Assembly: GCF_016623615.1 (NCBI RefSeq)
Contig: NZ_JAEHFX010000008.1
Location: 1 to 64,000 of the forward strand
Source: Adhaeribacter terrigena
GTDB taxonomy: Bacteria > Bacteroidota > Bacteroidia > Cytophagales > Hymenobacteraceae
Direction of reading: 5' to 3'
Length of the DNA stretch: 64,000 nt
The notes beneath the pieces were generated by a model, which was not told the DNA's origin, searched no databases, and saw only the letters and a list, made by a program, of their open reading frames with translations. The number at the start of each line of letters is the position of its first letter. The first letter of the stretch is position 1. Shown here piece after piece: positions 27,226 through 36,557 of this stretch. The position numbers and the translations under genes were made by a program.

Positions 27226-27615
27226 GTTTGTAAGTCTAGCTGAATATCTGAACAAGGGGAAATTCAGAATGTATTCCAGGTCGATGTGCAGAGAATCAAT
27301 TTGTGTGAAAATTAAATTTGATCTGAATTGCATTTATCCTGAGCCGGGACAATTCGGAACAAAATATTCTTCCCGTTTTCCATTACAATTCCTTTGTAAA
27401 ATGCGCCTTGCAAAGGAATAAAGGCAAAAAACGGTATGGTTTCAGGCAATAAAAGTCTGTAAGTAAGTGACGAATTATGGTTTTGCTTGCCAGTATTCAG
27501 CATTCAATTGCAGAACATTGTTAATACCTTTTTCAGGATCGGGAAAAGCCTGGAGGGCAAAAAAAAGCCCCGCATTGCTGCAGGGCTTTTTCAAAAATGG
27601 GATTTAAGCTAATGC
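27226..27615. other. 390-bp convergent gap without a gene
   Basis: Apart from a good dispersed-repeat copy at 27426-27459 (AAAAAACGGTATGGTTTC, tail AAAAGTCTG) and the hairpin at 27560-27592, I see no gene or recognisable RNA. Confidence 0.5.
27560..27592 (-). terminator. terminator of the 27616-28272 lipoprotein gene
   Basis: Stem GCCC(C/T)GCA with TGCAGGGC contains one mismatch and is flanked by A- and T-runs. Confidence 0.7.
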
Positions 27616-28272
27616 TTATTTTTCCATTTTAACGTCCATTCTTAATTCGCTCTGGTTGTTATTGGCTGCAGTAGGAGCAACAATGCTGTTAATTTTAGCT
27701 ACGCCATGTTTGCCGGTAGAAGTTACAAAAGCAAAAACATCGTTCGCTTTTAGTTTTTTAACAGAAGTAGTTGGGGTTGCAGTGCTATTGGTGTAAACTG
27801 CCGCAACTTGATCGCCGTTTGTCAGGTTTGTGTAAGTAGCAGTGTTAGTGCCAATACGCTTGAACATGGTGGTATTTGTAGTGGTCCAGGTCTGGATTCC
27901 ATTGTTTGCGTTGTTGTAAACTTCACCAGCCTTGGTGTCTTCCGGAGAAGCAAGCGTGGCTGCATGGTTAGCAGCAGCAGTATCGCCGCTCAAAGGGCTG
28001 CTATGGTAGTAAATCAGGTCTATCAGGCCGGAATTGGTTTTCGCATCAGTTGAGTTTCTTACCACACCATCTGTAGCAGAGAAGAAGCTTCCGGAAGTAG
28101 CGTTATTCTGGTTACCTAAAATTCTGGCTGAGAAAGTATTCATTTCTGCCGCAGCAGGAGGCGTTACTGGTTGCGGATCATCATTGTCATCGCCGCAGCT
28201 GGTCATTAATCCTAAGCTCGCAACAGTTAACATCGACAGGTAAAAGGTTCTCAGTTTTTTCATGGTTTTCAT
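27616..28272 (-). CDS. uncharacterised secreted lipoprotein (218 aa)
   Basis: The signal peptide ends in a lipobox, GLMTSC (Cys26), followed by an acidic, Pro-rich linker (GDDNDDPQPVTPP) typical of exported Bacteroidetes lipoproteins. The rest (about 45-215) is Thr/Asn/Ala-rich and beta-like, with GNQNNATSGSFFSATDG, LIDLIYYHS and a C-terminal VFAFVTSTGKHGVAKINSI. I have seen this arrangement in other Bacteroidetes hypotheticals but know no function. The start may be the second Met (residue 4). Confidence 0.7.
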   Translation of the reverse strand: MKTMKKLRTFYLSMLTVASLGLMTSCGDDNDDPQPVTPPAAAEMNTFSARILGNQNNATSGSFFSATDGVVRNSTDAKTNSGLIDLIYYHSSPLSGDTAAANHAATLASPEDTKAGEVYNNANNGIQTWTTTNTTMFKRIGTNTATYTNLTNGDQVAAVYTNSTATPTTSVKKLKANDVFAFVTSTGKHGVAKINSIVAPTAANNNQSELRMDVKMEK

Positions 28273-28325
28273 TAAATTTTAAATTGATTATAAAGTTAAG
28301 ATTTTAATTCTATCGGGTTTGTTCG

Positions 28326-28333
28326 CAAACTTA
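28326..28333 (-). promoter_or_regulatory. candidate -7 box for the 27616-28272 lipoprotein gene
   Basis: On the minus strand this reads TAAGTTTG, a match to TAnnTTTG, about 54 bp before the ATG at 28272. The -33 element is not clear. Confidence 0.35.
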
Positions 28334-28450
28334 ATACCATTTTTAAATATAGCCTATTGCTATTTGATAAAATAAGGCCGTAAATGCTTTTCCGCTTTTG
28401 CAAAGCCAATTTTTCAGGTTAAATTTAGCGTTTAAATCTGGTTTACAAAT

Positions 28451-28479
28451 AAAACGCTATGCATTTTCAGGTAAAAACT
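28451..28479 (+). repeat. dispersed repeat copy containing the DPP IV start codon
   Basis: AAAACGCTATGCATTTTC followed by AGGTAAAAACT. The ATG at 28459-28461 is inside the core of the repeat. Confidence 0.7.
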
Positions 28480-30666
28480 ATCCTCTTTGCCTTCATTCTT
28501 CTTTTGGGTTCGCAGTTTGCAGAGGCCCAGCAAAAGCTTAAAATTACGGTAGAAGATATTTGGGCCAAACCTACGTTTGCCGCAAAGTCGGTGCACGGCG
28601 TAAACTGGATGAAAGACGGCCGCTATTATTCTTCACAGCTGGCAGATAACGCCAACAAGGTAACCGATATTGTAAAAGTAGACGTTACTACCGGCCAGCC
28701 GGTAAGTACGATCATTGAAGGCGAAGGGTTGCGCGTAGAAGGCAGCCAGGAACCAATTGCCTACGATGGTTACGAATTCAGTGCCGATGAGAAGAAGGTG
28801 CTTTTCTCTACCCAGACCGAACCTATTTACCGCCGTTCTTCCAAAGCCGAATATTACGTTTACGACCTCGATTCTAAAAAACTGGTAAAGCTCAGCAACG
28901 GTGGCAAGCAATCGTACGCCACGTATTCGCCGGACGGTAAGCAGGTTGCTTTTGCCCGCGACAACAACATGTTTGTGGTAGACCTGGCCACCATGCAGGA
29001 AAAACAACTCACCAACAACGGTAAATTCAACCACATTATTAACGGTTCTGCCGATTGGGTTTACGAAGAAGAATTCGAGTTTGCGAAAGCCTTTTTCTGG
29101 AGCCCGAATTCTGACCGGATCGCCTTTTATACCTTCGATGAAAGCCGCGTGCCGGAATACAACATGCAAATGTGGGGCAATTTATACCCAACCGATTACC
29201 GCTTTAAATACCCGAAAGCCGGCGAAGCCAATTCCATCGTTTCTATTTCAGTTTACGACCTGAAAAACGGAAAAACCACCCCAATGAACGTGGGTCCGCA
29301 GCAAGACCAATACATTCCGCGCATTAACTGGACCACCGACAACAACCTGCTTTCTATAAGAAGAATGAACCGTTTGCAGAACACCCTGGAGATTCTGCAC
29401 GCCAACGCCAACACCGGCGAAAGCAAAGTGATTCTGACGGAAAAAGACAAAGCCTACGTAGAAATTACCGACGACCTGACGTACCTCAAAGACGGCAAGC
29501 ACTTCGTGATGAGCTCCGAGAAAGACGGTTTTCGCCATTTGTACCTCTTCGATATGAAAGGCAAGGAAAAGCGCCAGATTACCAAAGGCAACTGGGAGAT
29601 CAGCAACGTGCTGGGTTTTGACGAGAAAAACAATACCGTTTTCTATACAAGTACCGAAGTTTCGCCCATGACGCGCCAGCTTTACCGCATCAGCCTGAAA
29701 GGAAAAGATAAAACCCGCTTAACGAAGGAAAACGGTACGCACAACATTAACATGAGCCCCGATTTTCAGTATTACCTCGATTATTTTTCTACCGCCAACG
29801 CGCCATTAGCTGTTAGCCTGAATTCTGGAAAAGACGGCAAACAAATTAAAATGCTGGAAGATAACGCCGCCTTGAAAAGCCGTTTAACCCAATACGAAAT
29901 CTCGCCGCTGGAATTCTTCAATTTTAAAACTACCGAAAACGTAAGCCTGAACGGCTGGATGATCAAACCTTCCAATTTCGATCCGAATAAAAAGTATCCG
30001 GTACTGATGTTTGTGTACGGTGGTCCGGGTAATCAGCAGGTAAACGACGCCTGGAATTCTAAAGATTTTATGTGGTACCAGATGCTGGCCCAAAAAGGCT
30101 ACATGATCGTGTGCGTAGATAACCGCGGCACCGGTGGCCGCGGCGCCGATTTCAAGAAAAGCACCTACGCCAACTTAGGCAAATACGAAGCCCATGATCA
30201 GATCGAAACTGCCAAATATCTAGGCGGTCTGCCGTACGTAGATAAAGCGCGCATCGGGATCTGGGGCTGGAGCTACGGCGGTTATATGACGCTGCTGGCC
30301 TTAACCAAAGGTGCCGATTATTTCAAGGCCGGCATTGCGGTGGCCCCGGTTACCAACTGGCGTTATTACGATACCGTTTACACCGAACGCTTCCTGAAAA
30401 CCCCGCAGGAAAATGCCGCCGGTTACGACGATAATTCTCCGGTACAGTACGCCGACAAACTGAAAGCAAAGCTGCTTTTAATTCACGGTACCGGCGACGA
30501 TAACGTGCACGTACAGAACGCCATTGCCATGACCGACGCCCTGGTAAAAGCCAACAAGCAATTCGAGACTTTTTATTACCCGAACCGCAACCACGGCATT
30601 TATGGCGGCAATACCCGTTTGCACCTTTACAACCAGATGACCAGCTTTATTGAACGCAGTTTGTAA
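28459..30666 (+). CDS. dipeptidyl peptidase IV (S9B prolyl oligopeptidase family)
   Basis: The 735-aa exported peptidase removes X-Pro or X-Ala dipeptides from peptide N-termini. A signal peptide (about 1-23, SQFAEA-Q) precedes the beta-propeller (about 45-480), which has the DPP IV double-Glu motif in DWVYEEEF. The C-terminal alpha/beta-hydrolase domain holds the triad Ser605 (GWSYGG), Asp680 (HGTGDDNVH) and His712 (NHGIYG), with the Asp-His spacing of human DPP IV. The start codon lies in a dispersed-repeat copy; no alternative ATG fits the signal peptide. Confidence 0.95.
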   Translation: MHFQVKTILFAFILLLGSQFAEAQQKLKITVEDIWAKPTFAAKSVHGVNWMKDGRYYSSQLADNANKVTDIVKVDVTTGQPVSTIIEGEGLRVEGSQEPIAYDGYEFSADEKKVLFSTQTEPIYRRSSKAEYYVYDLDSKKLVKLSNGGKQSYATYSPDGKQVAFARDNNMFVVDLATMQEKQLTNNGKFNHIINGSADWVYEEEFEFAKAFFWSPNSDRIAFYTFDESRVPEYNMQMWGNLYPTDYRFKYPKAGEANSIVSISVYDLKNGKTTPMNVGPQQDQYIPRINWTTDNNLLSIRRMNRLQNTLEILHANANTGESKVILTEKDKAYVEITDDLTYLKDGKHFVMSSEKDGFRHLYLFDMKGKEKRQITKGNWEISNVLGFDEKNNTVFYTSTEVSPMTRQLYRISLKGKDKTRLTKENGTHNINMSPDFQYYLDYFSTANAPLAVSLNSGKDGKQIKMLEDNAALKSRLTQYEISPLEFFNFKTTENVSLNGWMIKPSNFDPNKKYPVLMFVYGGPGNQQVNDAWNSKDFMWYQMLAQKGYMIVCVDNRGTGGRGADFKKSTYANLGKYEAHDQIETAKYLGGLPYVDKARIGIWGWSYGGYMTLLALTKGADYFKAGIAVAPVTNWRYYDTVYTERFLKTPQENAAGYDDNSPVQYADKLKAKLLLIHGTGDDNVHVQNAIAMTDALVKANKQFETFYYPNRNHGIYGGNTRLHLYNQMTSFIERSL

Positions 30667-30712
30667 GCAAGCGTACCGGCTGAAAAAGCTGCGATGGTAA
30701 AATACTGAATTG

Positions 30713-31681
30713 ATGAATCCGACAATTTCCGTAATTATTCCGATCTACAACGAAGAAAAGAATATTTTCAATTTATACGACCGGCTCACCGGGGTAATGC
30801 AAACCCTAGGCGAAACGTATGAATTCATTTTTGTGAACGACGGCAGTCGCGATAACTCGCTGGCACTTATAAAAACCCTAGCCCAACGCGACGAAAAAGT
30901 CAAATTCATCAACTTCAGCCGTAATTTCGGGCACCAGATTGCGGTGAGCGCCGGCCTGGATCATACGCGTGGTAAAGCCATTGTAATTATAGATGCCGAT
31001 CTGCAGGACCCGCCGGAACTCATCATTGACCTGTACAAAAAAATGCAGGAAGGCTACGAAGTGGTGTATGCGCGCCGCCGGAAAAGGGTAGGGGAAAGCT
31101 ACTTAAAACTGCTTACCGCCAAATGGTTCTACCGGATTTTAGCCAACATTACTTCCGTAGAAATTCCGGTTGATACCGGCGATTTCCGGATCATGAGCGA
31201 TAAGATTGTGCAGGTGCTGCGCAACATGCCGGAACGCAACAAATTCCTGCGCGGGCAAATTTCCTGGGCGGGTTTTAAGCAAACCTATGTAGAATACGAC
31301 CGAGCCGAACGGGCCGAAGGCGAAACCGGCTACACCTACCGCAAAATGATCCGCTTCGCGCTCGATGGGATTACTTCTTTTTCCGATTTCCCGTTGAAAG
31401 TGGCTACCATGTCGGGTTTTGCAGTTTCCGGAATAGCTTTTCTGGTTATGCTGTATGCGCTTTATTCCCGGTTTGTTACCAACGATACTGTTCCCGGCTG
31501 GACTTCCACCATACTGAGTGTGTTGTTTCTGGGCGGCATTCAGCTTATTTCCATCGGCATCATCGGCGAATACATCAGCCGGATCAGCAATAACGTACGC
31601 GGCCGGCCGCTTTATATCATCTCCGATACCAATGTGAACACGCAGCCAGCCCAGGTTCCGGCGCATGCGCAGGTGTTTTAG
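30713..31681 (+). CDS. GT2 polyprenyl-phosphate glycosyltransferase (GtrB/ArnC-like)
   Basis: A 322-aa inverting glycosyltransferase with an N-terminal GT-A domain (IPIYNEE, NDGSRDNS, and the metal-binding DADLQDPPE at about 93-101) and two C-terminal transmembrane helices (about 232-255 and 268-292). This layout matches enzymes that transfer a sugar from a nucleotide onto undecaprenyl or dolichyl phosphate. The ATG at 30713 is preferred over the in-frame TTG immediately before it. It opens the glycan-rich region and follows DPP IV by 46 bp. Confidence 0.9.
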   Translation: MNPTISVIIPIYNEEKNIFNLYDRLTGVMQTLGETYEFIFVNDGSRDNSLALIKTLAQRDEKVKFINFSRNFGHQIAVSAGLDHTRGKAIVIIDADLQDPPELIIDLYKKMQEGYEVVYARRRKRVGESYLKLLTAKWFYRILANITSVEIPVDTGDFRIMSDKIVQVLRNMPERNKFLRGQISWAGFKQTYVEYDRAERAEGETGYTYRKMIRFALDGITSFSDFPLKVATMSGFAVSGIAFLVMLYALYSRFVTNDTVPGWTSTILSVLFLGGIQLISIGIIGEYISRISNNVRGRPLYIISDTNVNTQPAQVPAHAQVF

Positions 31682-31687
31682 AAATCT

Positions 31688-31742
31688 GAAAAACGCTAGG
31701 GTTTGAAAGCAAAAAAGTCTGGTAAGGTTGCCAGACTTTTTG
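31688..31742 (+). terminator. terminator built from a dispersed repeat
   Basis: Repeat copy 31688-31722 (GAAAAACGCTAGGGTTTG, tail AAAAAAGTCTGG); its tail forms the left arm of an 11-bp stem with CCAGACTTTTT at 31731-31741. It lies between convergent genes. Confidence 0.8.
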
Positions 31743-31743
31743 T

Positions 31744-32472
31744 TTACGGCCGAACGATTTGCTGCTTAAAATGAAACTTCAGCAGTTTGTCGTTTATCGG
31801 AATGTTGATCTCGTAGCTGGTGGCCTGGTCGTGACGTTGGAAGTAAACTTCGCCGTAAATAACCGAGTTGGGCGGCAACGTGCTTTTTCGCAGAATGGTC
31901 TGGTCTAAAAAGCGTTTGCGGTCGTTCAAAGAAATCCGTTTGTTTTCTAATCTATATAGGTCAATTTCGCGGTTATGGGCTGATTCATCCCGCATCTGCT
32001 GCCGTTGTTCACGCTCTTCAGGTGTTTCCTTGTCGGCAATGCTGGCAACGGCCGAAGTTGTTTCTAACAGGGAAAGGGTAACGTGGCTAATAGCGGTATT
32101 CATTTCTTCTGCTTCCTGCCGCGATTTTTGTTTGGCCAGATCCAGGTAATAGCTTTCCGGATCTACGGCTTTTTGTTGCTGCACAATGCTTTGGGGCAGG
32201 TTCGCGCCGCTCATATTCGACCAGAATCTTTCAGGGGCTACCAAAACCGGCCGGCTGGAATTATTCTCCACTTCCACGTTGAAAATGGCGTTATTCCGGT
32301 CGTTCGTTTCGTAGGCAATTTTCACCACCACGCTATCTACAGTTTTGTGTACAAATTCGCGTCCCCAAGCCCAGTTGGTGTTTTCTTCGGTTGGCGAAAT
32401 TTTAGAAATATTGTAGGGGCTCACGCACGAAGTAAGCAATAAACCAAAAGCGAAAAAAAGAAAGCGTTTCAT
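31744..32472 (-). CDS. uncharacterised lipoprotein (242 aa)
   Basis: The signal peptide ends in LLTSC (Cys16). The mature protein has a beta-like N-terminal domain (about 40-90, with VVKIAYETNDRNNAIFNVEVENNSS-type strands), a long charged helical middle (about 110-190, Glu/Gln/Arg-rich, possibly coiled coil) and a C-terminal beta segment (SVIYGEVYFQRH). No family is recognised. Upstream of its start are a dispersed repeat and the terminator of the DUF3817 gene. Confidence 0.7.
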   Translation of the reverse strand: MKRFLFFAFGLLLTSCVSPYNISKISPTEENTNWAWGREFVHKTVDSVVVKIAYETNDRNNAIFNVEVENNSSRPVLVAPERFWSNMSGANLPQSIVQQQKAVDPESYYLDLAKQKSRQEAEEMNTAISHVTLSLLETTSAVASIADKETPEEREQRQQMRDESAHNREIDLYRLENKRISLNDRKRFLDQTILRKSTLPPNSVIYGEVYFQRHDQATSYEINIPINDKLLKFHFKQQIVRP

Positions 32473-32554
32473 GGCAGGCTTCAGAATAGAACAGGCACGC
32501 TAAGTTATTCAAATTCCGGAATACCTGCGCGAAACTGTGTTATTTTATCTGCCG

Positions 32555-32613
32555 GAAAACGCTATGGTTTTAACGCAAAAAAGTCTGCAAAATTCGCTTT
32601 TGCAGACTTTCGA
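32555..32613. terminator. terminator joined to a dispersed repeat (DUF3817 gene)
   Basis: Repeat copy 32555-32588 (GAAAACGCTATGGTTTT, tail AAAAAAGTCTG). Its tail is the left arm of a 13-bp perfect stem: 32580-32592 with 32598-32610. It lies just past the stop of the minus-strand gene at 32633. Confidence 0.8.
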
Positions 32614-32632
32614 AGATGCTTTCAATAATAAA

Positions 32633-32965
32633 TTAAGCCGCTACTTTGCTTTTATAAGCAGCTTCGCGTTGTTCCCGTACCAGTTGGCGGTCCAGGGCAA
32701 ATGTGCCGAGCGGGATCAACGAAGCCACCAGCGCCCAGATGCCTTTCATAAACGACCAGCGGCGCTGCACGGCTACCTGAAAAACGGCGGCAATGTAAAG
32801 CACAAACAACACGCCATGCGCCCAACCCGTGTATTTTACCACCAGCGGCTGGTCAAAATAATATTTCAGCGGCATGGCAATGCATAATAAAACAAGATAA
32901 GAAAGGCCTTCCAGTAAACCGATTAAGCGCAGGCGCCCGAGAGCGGTGGTTAAAAATTTGTTCAT
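32633..32965 (-). CDS. DUF3817 membrane protein
   Basis: A 110-aa protein with three predicted membrane segments (about 18-38, 45-65, 75-95). The pattern RLIGLLEGLSYLVLL, KYTGWAHGVLFVLY, then an amphipathic tail is that of DUF3817 (YdzA-like) proteins. Function unknown. It is encoded on the same strand as, and 55 bp downstream of, the aldehyde dehydrogenase gene. Confidence 0.85.
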   Translation of the reverse strand: MNKFLTTALGRLRLIGLLEGLSYLVLLCIAMPLKYYFDQPLVVKYTGWAHGVLFVLYIAAVFQVAVQRRWSFMKGIWALVASLIPLGTFALDRQLVREQREAAYKSKVAA

Positions 32966-33019
32966 TGTGCGAGCAGTTTTTAAATTAATAAAGTCGTTAA
33001 CGCCTGATTATCAGGTTTA

Positions 33020-34462
33020 TTATAGTTTCACGCAAACATTTTGGGGCTCGGTAAAGAATCGTAGCGCCTCCAGGCCACCTTCGCGGCCCACGCCCGATTG
33101 CTTCATCCCCCCGAAAGGTGTGCGTAAGTCGCGTAGTAACCAGCAATTTACCCAAATAATTCCGCATTTTATCTGATGGGCTACGCGGTGCGCTTTGGTC
33201 AGGTTCTCGGTCCAGATGGTGGCGGCCAGGCCGTAGTCGGTGCAATTAGCGTATTCCAGCACTTCTTCTTCCGTATCGAAAGGCGTGAGCGTAACTACCG
33301 GCCCGAAAATTTCTTCCAGGTTTGTGCGGCAGTTATAAGCCAGGCCTTCTATCACGGTTGGGGCAATAAACCAGCCGTTCGCATTTTCGCCTTCCAGTTT
33401 TATCTGCTTGCCGCCGGCCAGAATTTTGCCGCCTTCTTCTTTGGCCAGATCAATGTAAGAAAGCACCTTTTCCATGTGCGCCTGCGAAACCACGGCACCT
33501 TGTTTGGTTTTTTCATCTAAAGGGTTACCGTTTTTAAGTTCAGCAACTTTGGTTAAAAAGCCTTCCTTGAATTGCTCATAAATGCTGCGCTCGATAAAAA
33601 TGCGGGAGCCGCACAAACAAATTTGTCCCTGGTTGGCAAACGAAGAATTAATGCTGGTGGCAATGGCTTTTTCCAGGTCGCAATCGGCAAAAATGAGGTT
33701 CGGGTTTTTGCCGCCTAATTCCAGGCTTAATTTTTTGAACATCGGCGCGGCCACTCTGGCAATGGTTTCGCCGGTTTTGGTGCCGCCGGTAAAGGAAATG
33801 ATCGGGATATCCGGGTTTTCAGTGATGGCCGCGCCTACTTTATGGCCGTAGCCGTGAATAATATTCAAAACGCCGGCCGGTAACCCTGCTTCCGCGCAAA
33901 GTTCCGAAAGCAAATAGGCCGTCATGGGCGTAATTTCCGAAGGTTTGGCAATTACGCAGTTTCCGGCGGCCAGAGCTGGGGCAATTTTCCAGGTAAATAA
34001 ATAAAGCGGCAAATTCCACGGCGAAATGCAACCGGCAATGCCGTAGGGGCGGCGCAGCGTGTAATTGATAGCTGTGCCCTCCATGTAATGCGATTCCGAA
34101 GAAAAATGCTGAATGGCGGTGCCGAAAAATTCCAGATTCGAACTTGCGCGCGGAATATCTACGGTGCGGGCCAGGCTGATGGGTTTGCCGTTGTCGATGG
34201 ATTCGGCGCGGGTCAGTTTTTCCAGGTTTTGGTCGATCAGGCTCGCAATTTTCATCAGCATTTTGCCGCGTTTTTCGGCCGAAGTGTTGCTCCAGGCCGG
34301 GAAAGCGGCTTTGGCTGCCAATACTGCCATTTCCACATCGGCCGCATCCGAATCCGGGATCAACGAATACACTTCGCCGGTGGCCGGGTTGTAATTATCG
34401 ATGTACGTGTCGGAAATCGGGGCGCGAAATTCGCCGTTTATATAATTCTGAATGCGGAACAT
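33020..34462 (-). CDS. 2-aminomuconate-6-semialdehyde dehydrogenase (ALDH8-like)
   Basis: An NAD-dependent aldehyde dehydrogenase of 480 aa. Catalytic Cys282 (GQICLC) and general base Glu248 (LELGGKNPN) are 34 residues apart, as in human ALDH8A1. The C-terminal WVNCWLLRDLRTPFGGMKQSG resembles ALDH8A1/AmnC-type enzymes, which oxidise 2-aminomuconate semialdehyde in the kynurenine pathway, and the neighbourhood contains the preceding enzymes of that route. I place the start at the ATG at 34462 (MFRIQNYING); the longer frame to 34528 would translate an A+T-rich repeat tract. The exact substrate is an inference. Confidence 0.85.
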   Translation of the reverse strand: MFRIQNYINGEFRAPISDTYIDNYNPATGEVYSLIPDSDAADVEMAVLAAKAAFPAWSNTSAEKRGKMLMKIASLIDQNLEKLTRAESIDNGKPISLARTVDIPRASSNLEFFGTAIQHFSSESHYMEGTAINYTLRRPYGIAGCISPWNLPLYLFTWKIAPALAAGNCVIAKPSEITPMTAYLLSELCAEAGLPAGVLNIIHGYGHKVGAAITENPDIPIISFTGGTKTGETIARVAAPMFKKLSLELGGKNPNLIFADCDLEKAIATSINSSFANQGQICLCGSRIFIERSIYEQFKEGFLTKVAELKNGNPLDEKTKQGAVVSQAHMEKVLSYIDLAKEEGGKILAGGKQIKLEGENANGWFIAPTVIEGLAYNCRTNLEEIFGPVVTLTPFDTEEEVLEYANCTDYGLAATIWTENLTKAHRVAHQIKCGIIWVNCWLLRDLRTPFGGMKQSGVGREGGLEALRFFTEPQNVCVKL

Positions 34463-34467
34463 GCTGT

Positions 34468-34503
34468 CAATTTGGAAATTTGGAAATTTGGAGATTTGAA
34501 AAT
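34468..34503. repeat. AATTTGGA word repeat before the ALDH gene
   Basis: Three tandem units of about 8 bp (AATTTGGA) with decay at the right end; it directly precedes the ALDH start codon. Confidence 0.7.
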
Positions 34504-34570
34504 GAAAAACCAGTTTCCGAAGCTCCACTTATAAAGGTAAAGTTACAAATTTTCAGATTAACCCCGGCAG

Positions 34571-34604
34571 GCAGTTTTTCGGGCCAAAAGCATAGCGTTT
34601 TTTT
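34571..34604 (-). repeat. dispersed intergenic repeat copy
   Basis: On the minus strand: AAAAAACGCTATGCTTTT, 7 nt, GAAAAACTGC, between divergent genes. It overlaps the -33 region of the promoter candidate at 34600-34630. Confidence 0.7.
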
Positions 34605-34630
34605 AACCGCTGCAATAAATTGTACCTTTG
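34600..34630 (+). promoter_or_regulatory. candidate promoter of the 34664 membrane-protein gene
   Basis: TACCTTTG at 34623-34630 matches the -7 consensus TAnnTTTG; a T-run lies 19 bp upstream instead of a perfect TTTG. The predicted start site is about 28 bp before the ATG. Confidence 0.4.
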
Positions 34631-34663
34631 CCGCTTGTTGCAATCCGCTTATTCCTTTTTTTG

Positions 34664-36538
34664 ATGTTTCGTAACCGCGATAACGTTTTTATGCTGGCGC
34701 TTTTGGTGCTGCAGGCCGTAATAATTTTTTACACTTTCCGTGATGTGCTGAGCACCAGCGATGAATTTCTGCTGGTAAATTCCTGGGATGGTTTAAAGAA
34801 TTATTTCACGTATTATGCCTGGTTAAAGCAACCCGAAACCGCCCCGTTCTTTCATTTTACGCAGCATAATTACCCCTTCGGCGAAACCGTGCTGTATACC
34901 GACAACACGCCGTTGTTTGCTGCTTTGGTAAAGGTTTTTTCGCGCTGGGTTTTTGATCTTACTCCCTACGCGCTTTCGCTGCACAATGCGTTTATGGTGG
35001 CCGGACTGGCCGTTGCTTCGCTTATTTTATACCGGATCTTCCGGCTGCTGCGCACGCCACAGGGCATTGCTTTTGCGGCGGCTTTCTTTCTGCCCTGGAT
35101 CAGTCCGCAGCTCCTGCGCCTGAAGCTGGGGCATTATAACCTGTCGTTTTCGTGGGTGCTGCTGCTGGTAGTTTATTTGCTTTTAAAGCTGTACCAGCAC
35201 TTCCCCGACCGCCGGAAAACGCTGCAGCTTTCTGGGGCTTTGGTAGTAACGCTGGTGCTCAGTTCTTTTTTGCACATGTATTACCTGCTGCTGAATCTGT
35301 CGTTTATCGGGTTCTTTTTCCTGTTCTGGTTCCTTCGGTGTTTGCTTAAAAAGCGTGAAATAAATGTGTGGGTAGGAGTGCTGGGGCTGATCAATGTGTG
35401 TATTCCGCCGGCGTTGGTTTTAGCCATTATCCGGTTGCCCGATGAAAATTACCACTTACGCCGCAGCATTGCCGAAGGCTACGACCGCCTGGACTGGAAA
35501 CTGAACCTGGAAGCATTCATTACGCCGTACCCATACAATAAACTGAAACTCGAATTTTTGCGCTACCCGGAAATTCCCTACGAATCGTGGTTGTATCTGG
35601 GTGGGTTTGTGCTGGGAAGCTTTATTGTCTGGCTGATAATGATGGTTTTACTGAGAATCGGGCTGGTGAAAATAAACCGGCTTTCTGAAAAAGAACCGGA
35701 ACTGATAAAACCTTTTCTCTGGCTTTTCGGCCTTTCAGCGCTGGGTTGCACTTTCATTGCTATGGGCGAAACCTATGCTTTTTTTGGCGGCGCTTTTACT
35801 TTTACCAATTACTTTAACCTTTTCTTTTACATTCACCAGTTTTCGGAAGTGGTAACGCAGTTCCGGGTACTTTCGCGGTTTGCCTGGATCGTTTTCTGGT
35901 TCTGCAACATTGCGGCGGTGTACTGGCTGGGTTTCGTCTGGAAACATTATACGCAACCGGTCTGGCTGAAATTGCTCGTAGTGCCCGGATTACTGCTGCT
36001 TTTAGCCATCGATATGCGTGACATGCGGAAACACATTTCAAAAGTGAAAGGTGAAAATGTGATGTCGCACCCGAAGCACCTGCAATTTATGCGCAACCTT
36101 GCCGGCAATCTTGACCCGCAGGAATTCCAGGCCATCCTGCCAATACCGTTTTACCACGAAGGTTCCGAAGATTACGACATCAGCCTTTTTCCTGACGATG
36201 CATTTTACCGGGGCAGCATTCAGCTTTCGGAAGTAACCGGTTTGCCAATCATGGCCAGTAAGTTATCGCGCACGCCGCCGGTGCAGGTGCAGCACTTCTT
36301 AAGCATTTTTCTGGCGCTCAAACCCGATACGGCTTTAACCAACCGGCTGAACGCAAAACCGGTTCTGGTGCTTTACAACCGCGCGTATTACAACGGCCAA
36401 AATAATTTTTATCAGGATCTGAAACGGGAACCTGCCTTATCGGCTTATAAAAAAGGCAAAAACCTTTCGGCCGAAAAAGGTTGGGAAATGCTGGCGCAGC
36501 AAGGCGATTATGTGCTGTATAAAGCTTATCTGAAGTAA
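34664..36538 (+). CDS. polytopic GT-C-like membrane protein, NYPFGE/YTDN family (copy 1)
   Basis: A protein of 624 aa with about ten or more hydrophobic segments. The first extracytoplasmic loop has DGLKNYFTYYAW and then NYPFGETVLYTDNTPLF, a block shared with the genes at 36700 and 43731. Near residue 490 is DPQEFQAILPIPFYHEGSED, again shared. Multi-spanning GT-C glycosyltransferases have this size and an acidic residue in loop 1, and GT2 donors are encoded nearby, so a glycosyltransferase role is plausible but unproven. The ATG at 34664 is preferred to the upstream TTG. It lacks the C-terminal beta domain of the other two. Confidence 0.72.
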   Translation: MFRNRDNVFMLALLVLQAVIIFYTFRDVLSTSDEFLLVNSWDGLKNYFTYYAWLKQPETAPFFHFTQHNYPFGETVLYTDNTPLFAALVKVFSRWVFDLTPYALSLHNAFMVAGLAVASLILYRIFRLLRTPQGIAFAAAFFLPWISPQLLRLKLGHYNLSFSWVLLLVVYLLLKLYQHFPDRRKTLQLSGALVVTLVLSSFLHMYYLLLNLSFIGFFFLFWFLRCLLKKREINVWVGVLGLINVCIPPALVLAIIRLPDENYHLRRSIAEGYDRLDWKLNLEAFITPYPYNKLKLEFLRYPEIPYESWLYLGGFVLGSFIVWLIMMVLLRIGLVKINRLSEKEPELIKPFLWLFGLSALGCTFIAMGETYAFFGGAFTFTNYFNLFFYIHQFSEVVTQFRVLSRFAWIVFWFCNIAAVYWLGFVWKHYTQPVWLKLLVVPGLLLLLAIDMRDMRKHISKVKGENVMSHPKHLQFMRNLAGNLDPQEFQAILPIPFYHEGSEDYDISLFPDDAFYRGSIQLSEVTGLPIMASKLSRTPPVQVQHFLSIFLALKPDTALTNRLNAKPVLVLYNRAYYNGQNNFYQDLKREPALSAYKKGKNLSAEKGWEMLAQQGDYVLYKAYLK

Positions 36539-36557
36539 CACTGAAAACCGGATGCAA

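Noticed and set aside
34463-34528. N-terminal extension of the ALDH frame (22 residues)
   Set aside because: It is encoded by the AATTTGGA word repeat and lies before the conserved ALDH N-terminus; the internal ATG at 34462 is the better start.
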